A DNA stretch of 45,251 bases from positions 1-45,251 of the forward strand of contig JAFTUS010000134.1 in the NCBI GenBank assembly GCA_017466125.1. Reading direction: 5' to 3'. The DNA comes from Lentisphaeria bacterium. GTDB lineage: Bacteria; Verrucomicrobiota; Lentisphaeria; Victivallales; Victivallaceae. The notes beneath the pieces were generated by a model. It was not told where the DNA came from. It did not search any database and worked only from the letters and a program-made list of their open reading frames with translations. Position numbers and translations under genes: made by a program. Positions within the stretch are counted from its first letter, which is position 1. Every line of letters begins with the position of its first letter. This document shows, one piece after another, positions 13,868 through 22,023 of the stretch.

Positions 13868-15682
13868 TCAAAAAGCATCTGCTTCACGAACCATCTTGCG
13901 GTACTTGACGAAAATCGCCGCCTTTGAGACGAAACCGTGAAAAAGTCCGTTCGAGTCGCAGACGGGCAGATATTTCAAATTGAATTTTTCAAAATTCCTC
14001 ATCGCTTCCGCCAGATCGTCATCGGGGGTGACGATGCCGCAGGGCGGCTCCATAAGATCCATGACCACCAGCAGGGAATACACTTGCGGATCGAGCATCA
14101 CATTGAGGATTTTATCCAGATGCACCACCCCCAGCAGACGGCCGCAGTCATCCAGTACGGGGAAAATCTCTTCGGACGTCCGTCCGATGATTTGCGAGAG
14201 TTCCTGAAGCGGCTGATCTGTTTTCAACGCATGGTAATTGCGGCTCAAATTGAGACGTACCGGCAGACGCTGGAGCAGGGCTTCGTCCCGGTCATCGTGG
14301 AGCAGGTGGCTTTCGGCAAGAGCCTTGCGGTAAATGGAGTTCGGTTCAAAAAAGCGCGCCGTAAAGAAAGAGACCGACGAAACGATCATCAGCGGAACCA
14401 GCAGAAGATAGCCGCCGGTAACTTCCGCTATAAGGAATACGCCCGTCATCGGCGCACGCATGACGGCAGTGAATACACCGCACATGCCGACGGCGACAAA
14501 GTTGTACTCCTGAAGTTCGATCAGACCGGTCAGGTTGATCAACCGGGCAAAGGCAAACCCCGTGAATGCACCGATAAACATGGAGGGGGCGAAGATGCCG
14601 CCGTCACCGCCGCCGTCAACAGTCAGCACGGAAGTAATGACTTTCAGAAAGATCCCGGCGGCAATGAGCAGAACCAGTACCACCGGTGCCGAGAGAACAT
14701 CACACATTTTCAGCAGCGGTGCAGAGTTGCGGATCGCCGCCATATCGCCGTGGAACAACGCCCCGATAAAAGCGTATCCCTGTCCCCGCAGCAGCGGAAA
14801 GACCGCCAGCAGCAGACAGAGCAGAGAACCGCTGAAAAGCAGACGTACCCACGGATTGCGGAAACGGTGTTTCAGTTTCCCGCTCAAGAAATACGCTGTT
14901 TTTACAACGTACACCCCCACCAGCGCACACAGTATCCCGCAGAGAAAATAGGCGGGGATCGCATTGGTGCGCCACGGCGCATTGATCGCATAAAAAATGG
15001 TGCTTTCGCCCACTAAGAGCCGGTGAAAAATCGTTGCAACAGCACTGGACATCAGCATCGGGATCAGGGCGGAAACGCTGAATTCCGGCAGAAGCACCTC
15101 CGCCGCAAACAGTACCGCCGCAACCGGACTGTCGAAGATCGCCGCGATCGCCGCCGCCGCACCGCACCCCAGAAGCAGTGTGCGCCGTCTGCGGTCAACG
15201 TGAAAGAAACTGGCGGTATTCGAGCCGAGAGCCGCTCCCGTCAGCACGCTGGGAGCCTCCAACCCCGCCGAGCCGCCCAGTCCGACCGAGAGACCGCTGG
15301 AGAGCATGTGCGTAAACATTTCCGAGAAAGGAATGGTGTACTTCTTGCGGTTCAAGGCAAGGATCAGCGGGCTCAAACTTTTGGCATAACGGGGACCGCC
15401 CAGAAAACGCTGGACCAGAAATGAACTGCCGATACCGATAAAGGGGAGCAGCAGAAGAAGAAAATACCACGCCGGGTTCGTCTGTGCGGCAAGATACCCG
15501 CTGACTTTTTCCAGCGTATGCACCAGTTTGTGAAGAATAGCGGCAAGTACGGCTCCGGCGATGCCGATCAGAATGGATAAGACGACCAGCAGGGAGTTTT
15601 CCCCCCATTTCTCTGTCCACAGTGATACCCCTCTTAAAATAGTATCACGGTGGATAAGAAAGAGAAATCGCCTCAACCGCAT
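13868..15682 (-). CDS. ClC-type chloride channel/antiporter with CBS pair
   Basis: 604 residues: about ten to twelve membrane segments to near 440, then two CBS domains (about 460-600: FPVLDDCGRLLGVVHLDKIL and YLPVCDSNGLFHGFVSKAA). ClC signatures: GLGGSAGLEAPSVLTGA, where the Glu matches the gating glutamate of GxEGP, and GGGDGGIFAPSMFIGA (GxFxP). The usual GSGIP selectivity motif is replaced (around GGPRYAKSLSPL), so anion selectivity may differ. The gating Glu is retained, which fits either exchangers or gated channels. The start is 1 bp after the preceding stop. CBS domains suggest control by adenine nucleotides. Confidence 0.85.
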   Translation of the reverse strand: MRLRRFLFLIHRDTILRGVSLWTEKWGENSLLVVLSILIGIAGAVLAAILHKLVHTLEKVSGYLAAQTNPAWYFLLLLLPFIGIGSSFLVQRFLGGPRYAKSLSPLILALNRKKYTIPFSEMFTHMLSSGLSVGLGGSAGLEAPSVLTGAALGSNTASFFHVDRRRRTLLLGCGAAAAIAAIFDSPVAAVLFAAEVLLPEFSVSALIPMLMSSAVATIFHRLLVGESTIFYAINAPWRTNAIPAYFLCGILCALVGVYVVKTAYFLSGKLKHRFRNPWVRLLFSGSLLCLLLAVFPLLRGQGYAFIGALFHGDMAAIRNSAPLLKMCDVLSAPVVLVLLIAAGIFLKVITSVLTVDGGGDGGIFAPSMFIGAFTGFAFARLINLTGLIELQEYNFVAVGMCGVFTAVMRAPMTGVFLIAEVTGGYLLLVPLMIVSSVSFFTARFFEPNSIYRKALAESHLLHDDRDEALLQRLPVRLNLSRNYHALKTDQPLQELSQIIGRTSEEIFPVLDDCGRLLGVVHLDKILNVMLDPQVYSLLVVMDLMEPPCGIVTPDDDLAEAMRNFEKFNLKYLPVCDSNGLFHGFVSKAAIFVKYRKMVREADAF

Positions 15683-15683
15683 A

Positions 15684-16319
15684 TCAAAAAGCCTTCTGTT
15701 CCCGGGTTTCAGTCAAATGGCTGGAATCATTCCAGACGCACAGTTGCCACTCGCCCAAATCATTTTTCCGTACTTTTGTATATCCGGTATTGGTCAGGAG
15801 CGGCAGGGCATTTTGAGGGAGAGCAGCCCCTACCACCATACGGAAAACCTCCCGCAGAACGCCGCCGTGGGTGACGATCAGGAGCCGTTTCCCCGGATGC
15901 TGTTCTGCCAGAGTTTCCATTACATTGCAGATGCGGGCGTGAAATTCACTGTAATTTTCCCCCTCCGGAACAATGACTTCCTTTTGGGGGGCATGTTTGA
16001 AAGCAGCCATCACTTCGGGGTACAATTCCCGCATCCTGTCGGCATTCTGCCGTTCCAGTGCGCCGAGATGCCACTCCCGCAACTCCGTCATGGGTTGAAA
16101 GGTCATGCCGTTGGCGCGGGAAATCGCTTCCGCAGTGGCGGCGGCGCGCCGGAGATCACTGCTGTAAAACAGATCAAAAGACTCATTTTTCAGCCGCTTT
16201 GCCACCGCCTCTGCCTGTCCTCTGCCGATGTCGTTGAGTTCAGAGTTGAAATGGCCCTGAATGATCCCGGCAAGATTTTCAACGGTTTCTCCGTGACGGA
16301 TGAGGGTGAATTCTGTCAT
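15684..16319 (-). CDS. Histidine phosphatase family protein
   Basis: 211 residues starting MTEFTLIRHGETVENLAG: the phosphohistidine motif RHGE is at 9-12, and the second catalytic His lies in VTHGG. The YSSDLRRAAATAEAI block and the Glu region (LREWHLGALE) are conserved. The size fits the phosphoglycerate mutase-like/CobC group of small-molecule phosphatases; there are no cobalamin genes nearby to support CobC. The start overlaps the prfB stop by one base (TAATG), implying coupling. Confidence 0.85.
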   Translation of the reverse strand: MTEFTLIRHGETVENLAGIIQGHFNSELNDIGRGQAEAVAKRLKNESFDLFYSSDLRRAAATAEAISRANGMTFQPMTELREWHLGALERQNADRMRELYPEVMAAFKHAPQKEVIVPEGENYSEFHARICNVMETLAEQHPGKRLLIVTHGGVLREVFRMVVGAALPQNALPLLTNTGYTKVRKNDLGEWQLCVWNDSSHLTETREQKAF

Positions 16320-17419
16320 TATTTCCCCTTTTGTTTCAGGAAAGCCTCAATAAAATCTTCGATTTCTCCATCGAGAACACCGGCGGTATCGCTGGTTTCC
16401 ACTTCGGTACGGAGGTCTTTGACCATCTGATAGGGTTGAAGAACGTAACTGCGGATCTGACTGCCCCAGCCGTTTTCTTTCTGTTCGCCGCGGAGGGCGT
16501 CGGCTTCATTGCGCCGTTTTTCCTCTTCCAGTTCGTAGAGGCGGGCTTTGAGCATTTTCATAGCGGTCGCGCGGTTTTTGTGCTGGGAACGTTCATTCTG
16601 GCAACTGACCACAGTACCGGTCGGAATATGGGTGATGCGTACGGCGGAGTCGGTCGTATTGACGTGCTGACCGCCCGCACCGCTGGCACGGTAGGTGTCG
16701 ATACGCAACTGTGATTCGTCGATTTCAATGTCGATATCGTCATCAATTTCGGGAAAGGTTTCCACAGACACGAAACTGGTGTGACGGCGGGCGTTGCTGT
16801 CAAAGGGAGAGATACGCACCAGACGGTGGACACCCTTTTCGCCTTTGAGGTAACCGTAGGAGAACTCGCCGGAAAAGTGGACAGTGGCACTTTTGACACC
16901 CGCTTCTTCCCCCGGCTGGAGGTCGATGATCTCCTCTTTCCAGCCCCGGCGTTCTGCGTAACGGCGGTACATACGCAAGAGCATACTTGCCCAGTCGCAG
17001 GATTCTGTACCGCCCGCACCGGCGTGGATGGAGAGATAGAGGTTGTTTTTATCGAATTTACCGGAGAGGAAACTCATCACTTCAAGTTTGTCCATTGCCT
17101 TGAGGAGTTTTTTGTAGGAAATCTCCGTTTCCAGCAGAAACTCCGCATCTTCGGCGGCAAGTTCCAGAGCCACGCCGAAATCTTCCACATCGGAACGCAC
17201 TTTTTTGTAGGGGTCCACGATGTTGCGGCAGGAGGACATTTCCGCAACGGTATTCTGGGCGGACTCTTTATTGTCCCAGAAATCCGGAGCGGACATTTTG
17301 TTTTCCAGTTCTGCGATTTTTTCCAGATAATCGTCTATTTTCAAGAATTCGTGCAGATGGTCCAGCCGTGAATTGAGTTCACCGGCGGCTTGCTGCAACT
17401 CTTCGATGGTAGCTGCCAT
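16319..17419 (-). CDS. prfB: Peptide chain release factor 2, no programmed frameshift
   Basis: 366 residues from MAATIEELQQAAGEL. I chose this start (17419) because it overlaps the previous stop as TAATG and aligns with the normal RF2 N-terminus; an ORF extension further upstream would run into the neighbouring gene. RF2 marks: the SPF anticodon tripeptide in VRISPFDSNARR and GGQ in SGAGGQHVN. The region matching the E. coli frameshift site reads straight through (LHEFLKIDDY) with no UGA, so the autoregulatory +1 frameshift is absent. It releases peptides at UAA and UGA. Confidence 0.95.
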   Translation of the reverse strand: MAATIEELQQAAGELNSRLDHLHEFLKIDDYLEKIAELENKMSAPDFWDNKESAQNTVAEMSSCRNIVDPYKKVRSDVEDFGVALELAAEDAEFLLETEISYKKLLKAMDKLEVMSFLSGKFDKNNLYLSIHAGAGGTESCDWASMLLRMYRRYAERRGWKEEIIDLQPGEEAGVKSATVHFSGEFSYGYLKGEKGVHRLVRISPFDSNARRHTSFVSVETFPEIDDDIDIEIDESQLRIDTYRASGAGGQHVNTTDSAVRITHIPTGTVVSCQNERSQHKNRATAMKMLKARLYELEEEKRRNEADALRGEQKENGWGSQIRSYVLQPYQMVKDLRTEVETSDTAGVLDGEIEDFIEAFLKQKGK

Positions 17420-18009
17420 TATTTTGATACTCCTGCCATTTTCCACATATCGTCGAGAAGATGCTGGATGTTGTCCAGACATGCGCCGCATGCACCGCCC
17501 GCTTTGCAGTAGTTGGTCACTTCTTCGGCATTGTGAAGGTTATTTTCTTTGGCGACCCGCAAGATTTTGATATCCGTCACGCCGAAACAGCGGCAGATGA
17601 TGTTGCCGTCGTGGTCGTCGAGAGTTTCAAAGGGGTTGGGTTCGCCCCGATAATTGGCGATAGCCGCCTGAAGAGCCTCCATGCCCATGACGGAGCAGTG
17701 CATTTTGGCTTCGGGAAGATCGCCGAGATAGTTCACGATATCCTGATTGGTGATCTTTTCCGCCTCTTCGAGGGTCTTGCCCTTGACGAGTTCGGTCAGA
17801 ACGGAACTGGAAGCAATGGCAGAAGCACAGCCGAATGTTTTGAATTTCACATCGGCAATGCGGCCGTTTTCATCCAGTTTGAAGGTCAGTTTGAGCGCAT
17901 CTCCGCAAGCGGCGTTGCCCACTTGTGCTTCGCCGTCGGGATTTTCCACTTCGCCCACGTTGCGGGGATTCATGAAGTGATCCATTACTTTGTCAGTGTA
18001 GTTCCACAT
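17419..18009 (-). CDS. NifU-like Fe-S scaffold with BFD-type domain
   Basis: 196 residues. The IscU-like domain (1-125) has the three scaffold Cys, C35 (NAACGD), C61 (TFGCASAIAS) and C105 (KMHCSV). It is joined to a BFD-like [2Fe-2S] domain with C139-x-C141 and C174-x2-C177. The third domain of classical NifU (Nfu-type CxxC) is missing, which is common in anaerobes. It would build Fe-S clusters and pass them to client proteins, of which this window encodes many (the transhydrogenase alone uses around ten). No nifS/iscS neighbour is visible. Ribosome site AGGAGG, 5 bp before ATG. Confidence 0.9.
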   Translation of the reverse strand: MWNYTDKVMDHFMNPRNVGEVENPDGEAQVGNAACGDALKLTFKLDENGRIADVKFKTFGCASAIASSSVLTELVKGKTLEEAEKITNQDIVNYLGDLPEAKMHCSVMGMEALQAAIANYRGEPNPFETLDDHDGNIICRCFGVTDIKILRVAKENNLHNAEEVTNYCKAGGACGACLDNIQHLLDDMWKMAGVSK

Positions 18010-18027
18010 AAATGCCTCCTTTTCTCC

Positions 18028-19761
18028 TCAAAGATATTTGGCAAGTTCAGCGTGAACCTTATTGACGGTCAACTCCGTCACCTCCTCAAGTTTCACGCGC
18101 ACAGCATCTTTTTCGCTCCGGAGTTTGAATTCCACTTCCCCGTCGGCAAGCGTCTTGGGGGAGATCACAATGCGGAAAGGAATACCGATCAGGTCCGCAT
18201 CGCTGAACATGGAACCGGCTTTTTCGCCCCGGTCATCGTAAAGAACTTCCAGACCTTTGGCCTGCAAATCGTTGTAAAGTTTGTCTGCTGCTTCTGCGAC
18301 ACCCTCTTTGTTGGGGTTCACCGAGCAGATCTGCACCTGATAGGGAGCGATGGAGATCGGCCAGATCGGACCGTAATCATCGTGGCTCTGCTCCATGACA
18401 GCGGCGGCGGCACGGCCGACACCGATGCCGTAGCAGCCCATGATCATCGGATGGCTCTTGCCGTCTTTGTCAAGGAAATTGCACTCCATGCTGTCGGAAT
18501 ATTTCGTGCCGAGCTGGAAGATATTGCCGACCTCGATGCCGCGCGAGAAGATCAGCGGTTCGCCGGTCAGGGGGCAGGGGTCGCCTTCACGGACACAGGC
18601 AATATCCGTAACGATGCACTCCACATTTGCCATGTCACGGTCGAAGTTGAAGTTTTTGTAGTGGAAGTCCACTTCATTGGCACCGACCACCAGATTGCCG
18701 GTCTCTGCGGCGGAACGGTCGATGACGATACGTGCTTTTTTCCCGTCGATGCCGACCGGACTGGCGTAACCGGGTACGGCTCCGACAGCGGCGATGGAAG
18801 CATCGTCGGCGAATTTCAGTTCCGGCACTTTGACGGCGTTGGCGAGTTTCACTTCGTTGACTTCAAAATCGCCCCGGATGAGAACGAAAATAAGTTCACC
18901 GGTACGGGCATCCTGATAGAAGACCGCTTTGCCGGTGTTTTCGGCTTTGACGTTCAGGAAATTGGCGACATCTTCAATGGTTTTGGTGCCGGGGGTGTGG
19001 ACTTTTTCCAGCGGCAGGGGAGTACCTTTGTCGAACTTCCATGCGGCGACGGCGATTTCCCGGTTGGCGCGGTAGGAGCGGTCGGGATTGGTGATGACGG
19101 TATCTTCGCCGCAGTCGCAGATCGCCATGAATTCGTGGGAGACTTTGCCGCCCATCATGCCGGAGTTTGCCTGAATGGAGAGAACGTTATTCATACCCAC
19201 CCGGCGGAAAATCCGTTCGTACGCTTCATGACAGCGGTAGTAATACTGTTCCAGATCTTCCTGTGAGGTGTGGAAACTGTACGCATCTTTCATGGTGAAT
19301 TCACGCACCCGGATCAGACCGGCACGGGGACGGGCTTCGTCACGGTACTTGGTCTGGATCTGATAGAGCATCACGGGCAGCTGCTTGTAACTGTTGACTT
19401 CGGTACGGAGCAGATGACAGATCCCCTCTTCATGGGTCATGGCAAGGATCATCGGTTTGCCGTTGCGGTCGGTGAAACGGAGAAGTTCCGCCCCCACGGA
19501 GTCATAGCGGCCGGACTCCTTCCAGAGGTCGGCGGGCAGAATGACCGGCATCATCACTTCCTGACCGTCGATCTTATCCATCTCTTCGCGGATGATCTTT
19601 TCGATCTTGGTGACGACCCGTTTGCCCAGCGGCAGCAGAGAGTAGATACCGGCAGAGACCGGACGGACATAGCCGCCGCGGATCATGAATTTATGACTGA
19701 TTGTTTTTGCGTCCTTCGGATCTTCTTTGATCCGGCGCCCGACCAACTGACTCATTCTCAT
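18028..19761 (-). CDS. proS: Prolyl-tRNA synthetase (bacterial type)
   Basis: 577 residues, class II synthetase. The N-terminal catalytic half has motif 2 (TKYRDEARPRAGLIRVREFTMKDAYSFH). An YbaK-type editing insertion occupies about 225-390 (GKAVFYQDARTGELIFVLIRGDFEVNEVKL). Motif 3 is GCYGIGVGRA, then the anticodon-binding domain. It charges tRNA-Pro, and the insertion clears Ala-tRNA-Pro. Fourth gene of the nine-gene operon, 22 bp after zupT. Confidence 0.96.
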   Translation of the reverse strand: MRMSQLVGRRIKEDPKDAKTISHKFMIRGGYVRPVSAGIYSLLPLGKRVVTKIEKIIREEMDKIDGQEVMMPVILPADLWKESGRYDSVGAELLRFTDRNGKPMILAMTHEEGICHLLRTEVNSYKQLPVMLYQIQTKYRDEARPRAGLIRVREFTMKDAYSFHTSQEDLEQYYYRCHEAYERIFRRVGMNNVLSIQANSGMMGGKVSHEFMAICDCGEDTVITNPDRSYRANREIAVAAWKFDKGTPLPLEKVHTPGTKTIEDVANFLNVKAENTGKAVFYQDARTGELIFVLIRGDFEVNEVKLANAVKVPELKFADDASIAAVGAVPGYASPVGIDGKKARIVIDRSAAETGNLVVGANEVDFHYKNFNFDRDMANVECIVTDIACVREGDPCPLTGEPLIFSRGIEVGNIFQLGTKYSDSMECNFLDKDGKSHPMIMGCYGIGVGRAAAAVMEQSHDDYGPIWPISIAPYQVQICSVNPNKEGVAEAADKLYNDLQAKGLEVLYDDRGEKAGSMFSDADLIGIPFRIVISPKTLADGEVEFKLRSEKDAVRVKLEEVTELTVNKVHAELAKYL

Positions 19762-19783
19762 AGTTGAAATTCCTCAAAAAGTG

Positions 19784-20575
19784 TTAAAGCACGGTAATTC
19801 CCAGTGCCATGAAAGCCATACCTGCCATCAATGAATAGATGACCACATGATGTTCCCCGTATTTATGGGCCATGGGGAGCAGCCCGTCCACTGCGACAAA
19901 AACCATAACGCCCGCTACTGCGGCATAGATGATATTCAGCAGCATATCCGTAAGAAACGGCGCAAGCAGCCAGTACCCCAGAAGCCCGCCGAGAGGGTCG
20001 GCAAGTCCGGTCAGAGAGGCGTAGAGAAAAGCCTTTTTGCGGCTTCCTGTTGCATAGTAGACCGGTACGGAAACGGCGATCCCTTCGGGAACGTTGTGCA
20101 GAGCCATCGCCAGTGCCACGGGAATACCCGTCTGCAATCCTCCCAGAGCGGAGGCAAAGACCGCCAGTCCTTCCGGAAATTTGTGAAGTGCAATGGCGGC
20201 GGCAAAGCGGATGCCCACCTGATGCAGTTTACGGCTGTCGGGGGGAGCATCTTTCATTTCCTCGATGGGGCGCATTTCGTGGGGGTTGCCGCTTTCCGGA
20301 ACAAGGCGGTCGATAAGACACGCCAGAACCATGCCGCAGAAAAAGGCAAGCATGGCATAGAGCGTTCCCGATGCGGAAAGTTTCTGCAATTCCCGTAACG
20401 CATTTCCGAAAAGTTCCACGAAGGAGATGAAAATCATCACTCCGCCGGAGAACCCCAGCGCAATCGCGAGTACCCGGATATTGGTGCGGCGGGCGAAAAA
20501 GGCCGCAGCCGCCCCGCCGACCGTTGCTAAACCGGCCAGCAGAGTCAACAGAAAAGCCTGTCCGAATACGCCCAT
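19784..20575 (-). CDS. zupT: ZIP-family zinc transporter (ZupT-like)
   Basis: 263 residues with about eight membrane helices and a His/acid-containing loop in the middle (about 95-120). ZIP metal-site motifs: FAAAIALHKFPEGLAVF and ALAMALHNVPEGIAVSVPV, giving the HxxPEG and HNxPEG pairs. It would import zinc or other divalent metals across the inner membrane. Lies between aspartokinase and proS with 18-22 bp gaps. Confidence 0.93.
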   Translation of the reverse strand: MGVFGQAFLLTLLAGLATVGGAAAAFFARRTNIRVLAIALGFSGGVMIFISFVELFGNALRELQKLSASGTLYAMLAFFCGMVLACLIDRLVPESGNPHEMRPIEEMKDAPPDSRKLHQVGIRFAAAIALHKFPEGLAVFASALGGLQTGIPVALAMALHNVPEGIAVSVPVYYATGSRKKAFLYASLTGLADPLGGLLGYWLLAPFLTDMLLNIIYAAVAGVMVFVAVDGLLPMAHKYGEHHVVIYSLMAGMAFMALGITVL

Positions 20576-20593
20576 TGCCTGTTCCTTATCCTG

Positions 20594-22003
20594 TTATTTC
20601 TGCTCCTTTTCCACAAGTTCTCTGTGGAGGGCGCGCTGTGCATCTTCAAAATGTTCCCGGTCGATGATGAACTGCATATTGACCTGACGCATACACTGGT
20701 CGAGAGCCAGAATGTTGATATCGGCATCGGCAAGTGCTTTTGCGGCGCGGCAGAGGAAACCGGGGATCTTCATATTGCTGCCGATCACGCCGATGATCGC
20801 CACTTTGCGGGTGGAGATCACGGCTCCGGGGAACTGTTCTTTGATAAGGTCGAGACAGCGGCCCAGCTCCTTGTTCTTTTCAGAAACGTAGTGCGTGATC
20901 GTGTTGGCATTGGTATTCTTGGCGATGTAACTGATGCGCAGTTTTGCCAGAGACTCCATGATTTTGTAGTCGTAACCGCTGGCACCGACCATTTCGGGGT
21001 CGAAAACTTCAATGGCAACGATATCTTTGCGACCGCAGACCATATCCACTTTGGGAATGGGGGAGACGTAGTTGCGGCTGATGAGCGTACCGGGGTGACC
21101 GGGGTCAAACGCGTTGGTGACACGGATGGGGATATTGTTCAACTCCATTGCTTTCGCGGCTTTGGGGTGGATCGCCTCCATCGCCATATCCGCCAGCTGA
21201 TCGGCGATGTCGAAGTTGGTATGACCGATGGTGCGGACATTTTCGACACCCATAAGTTTGGGGTCGCCGGTGGAGAGGTGGAACTCTTTGTGGATGATGC
21301 CTTCGCGGGCGGCGGTCACAACGGCAAGTTTGCTGAAAGTGATCTCGCTGTAACCGCGGTCGAATTTCGCCATAACGCCTTCAGCGCACTTGGCGTAACC
21401 GGTGACGATCGGCATGCAGGAGGCAAAATCCAGTCCTTCAAGGTTGTGGAGAATGGTATCTTCCATGCTGCCGGTATCCTGATCGCGCCAGCCGGAGAGA
21501 TCGACAAAGACGGCGTTGACGCCGTTGGCTTTCAATATGAGCGTGGAGTTGAATGCACTGTGCGCTTCACCGACGGAACTGAGCAGTTCACGGGCGGCGG
21601 GCAGATAATCTTCACGGTGGAAGTGGCCGAAACTGCGCAGCTTCATCAGGTGCTGCAAGCAGTCGCGGATGCCGTCCATACGTTCATTGACGAAGGCATC
21701 GGCTTCGTTCAGATCGAGACCGAGTTCTGCAAATCCGGCATTGATTTTGAGCATCTCTTTGCGGGTATCTTCCAACTTGTCGAGCCAGACCTTGTCTCCG
21801 GCGGCGAAACTGCCGTAAATGCCGGGTTCAGCGGTCTTTTTGTTTTCGAGAAGCATATTGGTGATGCCGCCGTAAGCGGAAACGACGAATACGCGGTTGT
21901 AGAGGTCACGTCCTTTGCGGTCGCCGATGAGAATGTTCTGCATCAGTTCCCCGAAGCGGCTCATGCTGGTGCCGCCGATTTTTTCTACGGTATGAAATCC
22001 CAT
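20594..22003 (-). CDS. Aspartate kinase, resembling the ectoine-type class
   Basis: 469 residues. It starts MGFHTVEKIGGTSMSRF, where KIGGTS is the kinase phosphate loop; VSAYGG and the STGDPKLMG/ARE-type segments complete the amino-acid kinase fold. A C-terminal ACT pair follows (VDMVCGRKDIVAIEVFDPEMVG and VAIIGVIGSNMKIPGFLCRAAKALADADINI). The HTVEKIGGTSMS opening is what I associate with aspartokinases of ectoine clusters, but no ect genes are here. It phosphorylates aspartate as the first step toward threonine, methionine and lysine, and sits directly after hom, so threonine/methionine supply is the likely role. ACT domains imply feedback control. Confidence 0.9.
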   Translation of the reverse strand: MGFHTVEKIGGTSMSRFGELMQNILIGDRKGRDLYNRVFVVSAYGGITNMLLENKKTAEPGIYGSFAAGDKVWLDKLEDTRKEMLKINAGFAELGLDLNEADAFVNERMDGIRDCLQHLMKLRSFGHFHREDYLPAARELLSSVGEAHSAFNSTLILKANGVNAVFVDLSGWRDQDTGSMEDTILHNLEGLDFASCMPIVTGYAKCAEGVMAKFDRGYSEITFSKLAVVTAAREGIIHKEFHLSTGDPKLMGVENVRTIGHTNFDIADQLADMAMEAIHPKAAKAMELNNIPIRVTNAFDPGHPGTLISRNYVSPIPKVDMVCGRKDIVAIEVFDPEMVGASGYDYKIMESLAKLRISYIAKNTNANTITHYVSEKNKELGRCLDLIKEQFPGAVISTRKVAIIGVIGSNMKIPGFLCRAAKALADADINILALDQCMRQVNMQFIIDREHFEDAQRALHRELVEKEQK

Positions 22004-22023
22004 TTGTATAACTCCTCAATGTA

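Noticed and set aside
13937..15016. Open frame opposite the ClC gene
   Set aside because: Arg/Gln/His-rich antisense translation of transmembrane coding sequence, not a protein-like sequence.
15684..16319. Cobalamin phosphatase CobC
   Set aside because: The family fits but no cobalamin gene is nearby, so only the general histidine phosphatase call is supported.
17419..17491. Longer RF2 with an upstream start
   Set aside because: The extension lies in the end of the nifU-like gene and is not RF2-like; the TAATG overlap at 17419 explains translation.
17461..19266. 600-codon open frame opposite nifU-like and proS
   Set aside because: It covers two recognisable genes on the other strand; codon bias of those genes leaves the antisense frame open. 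No motif seen.
20594..22003. Ectoine biosynthesis locus
   Set aside because: Only the aspartokinase resembles that context; ectA, ectB and ectC are not in the window.
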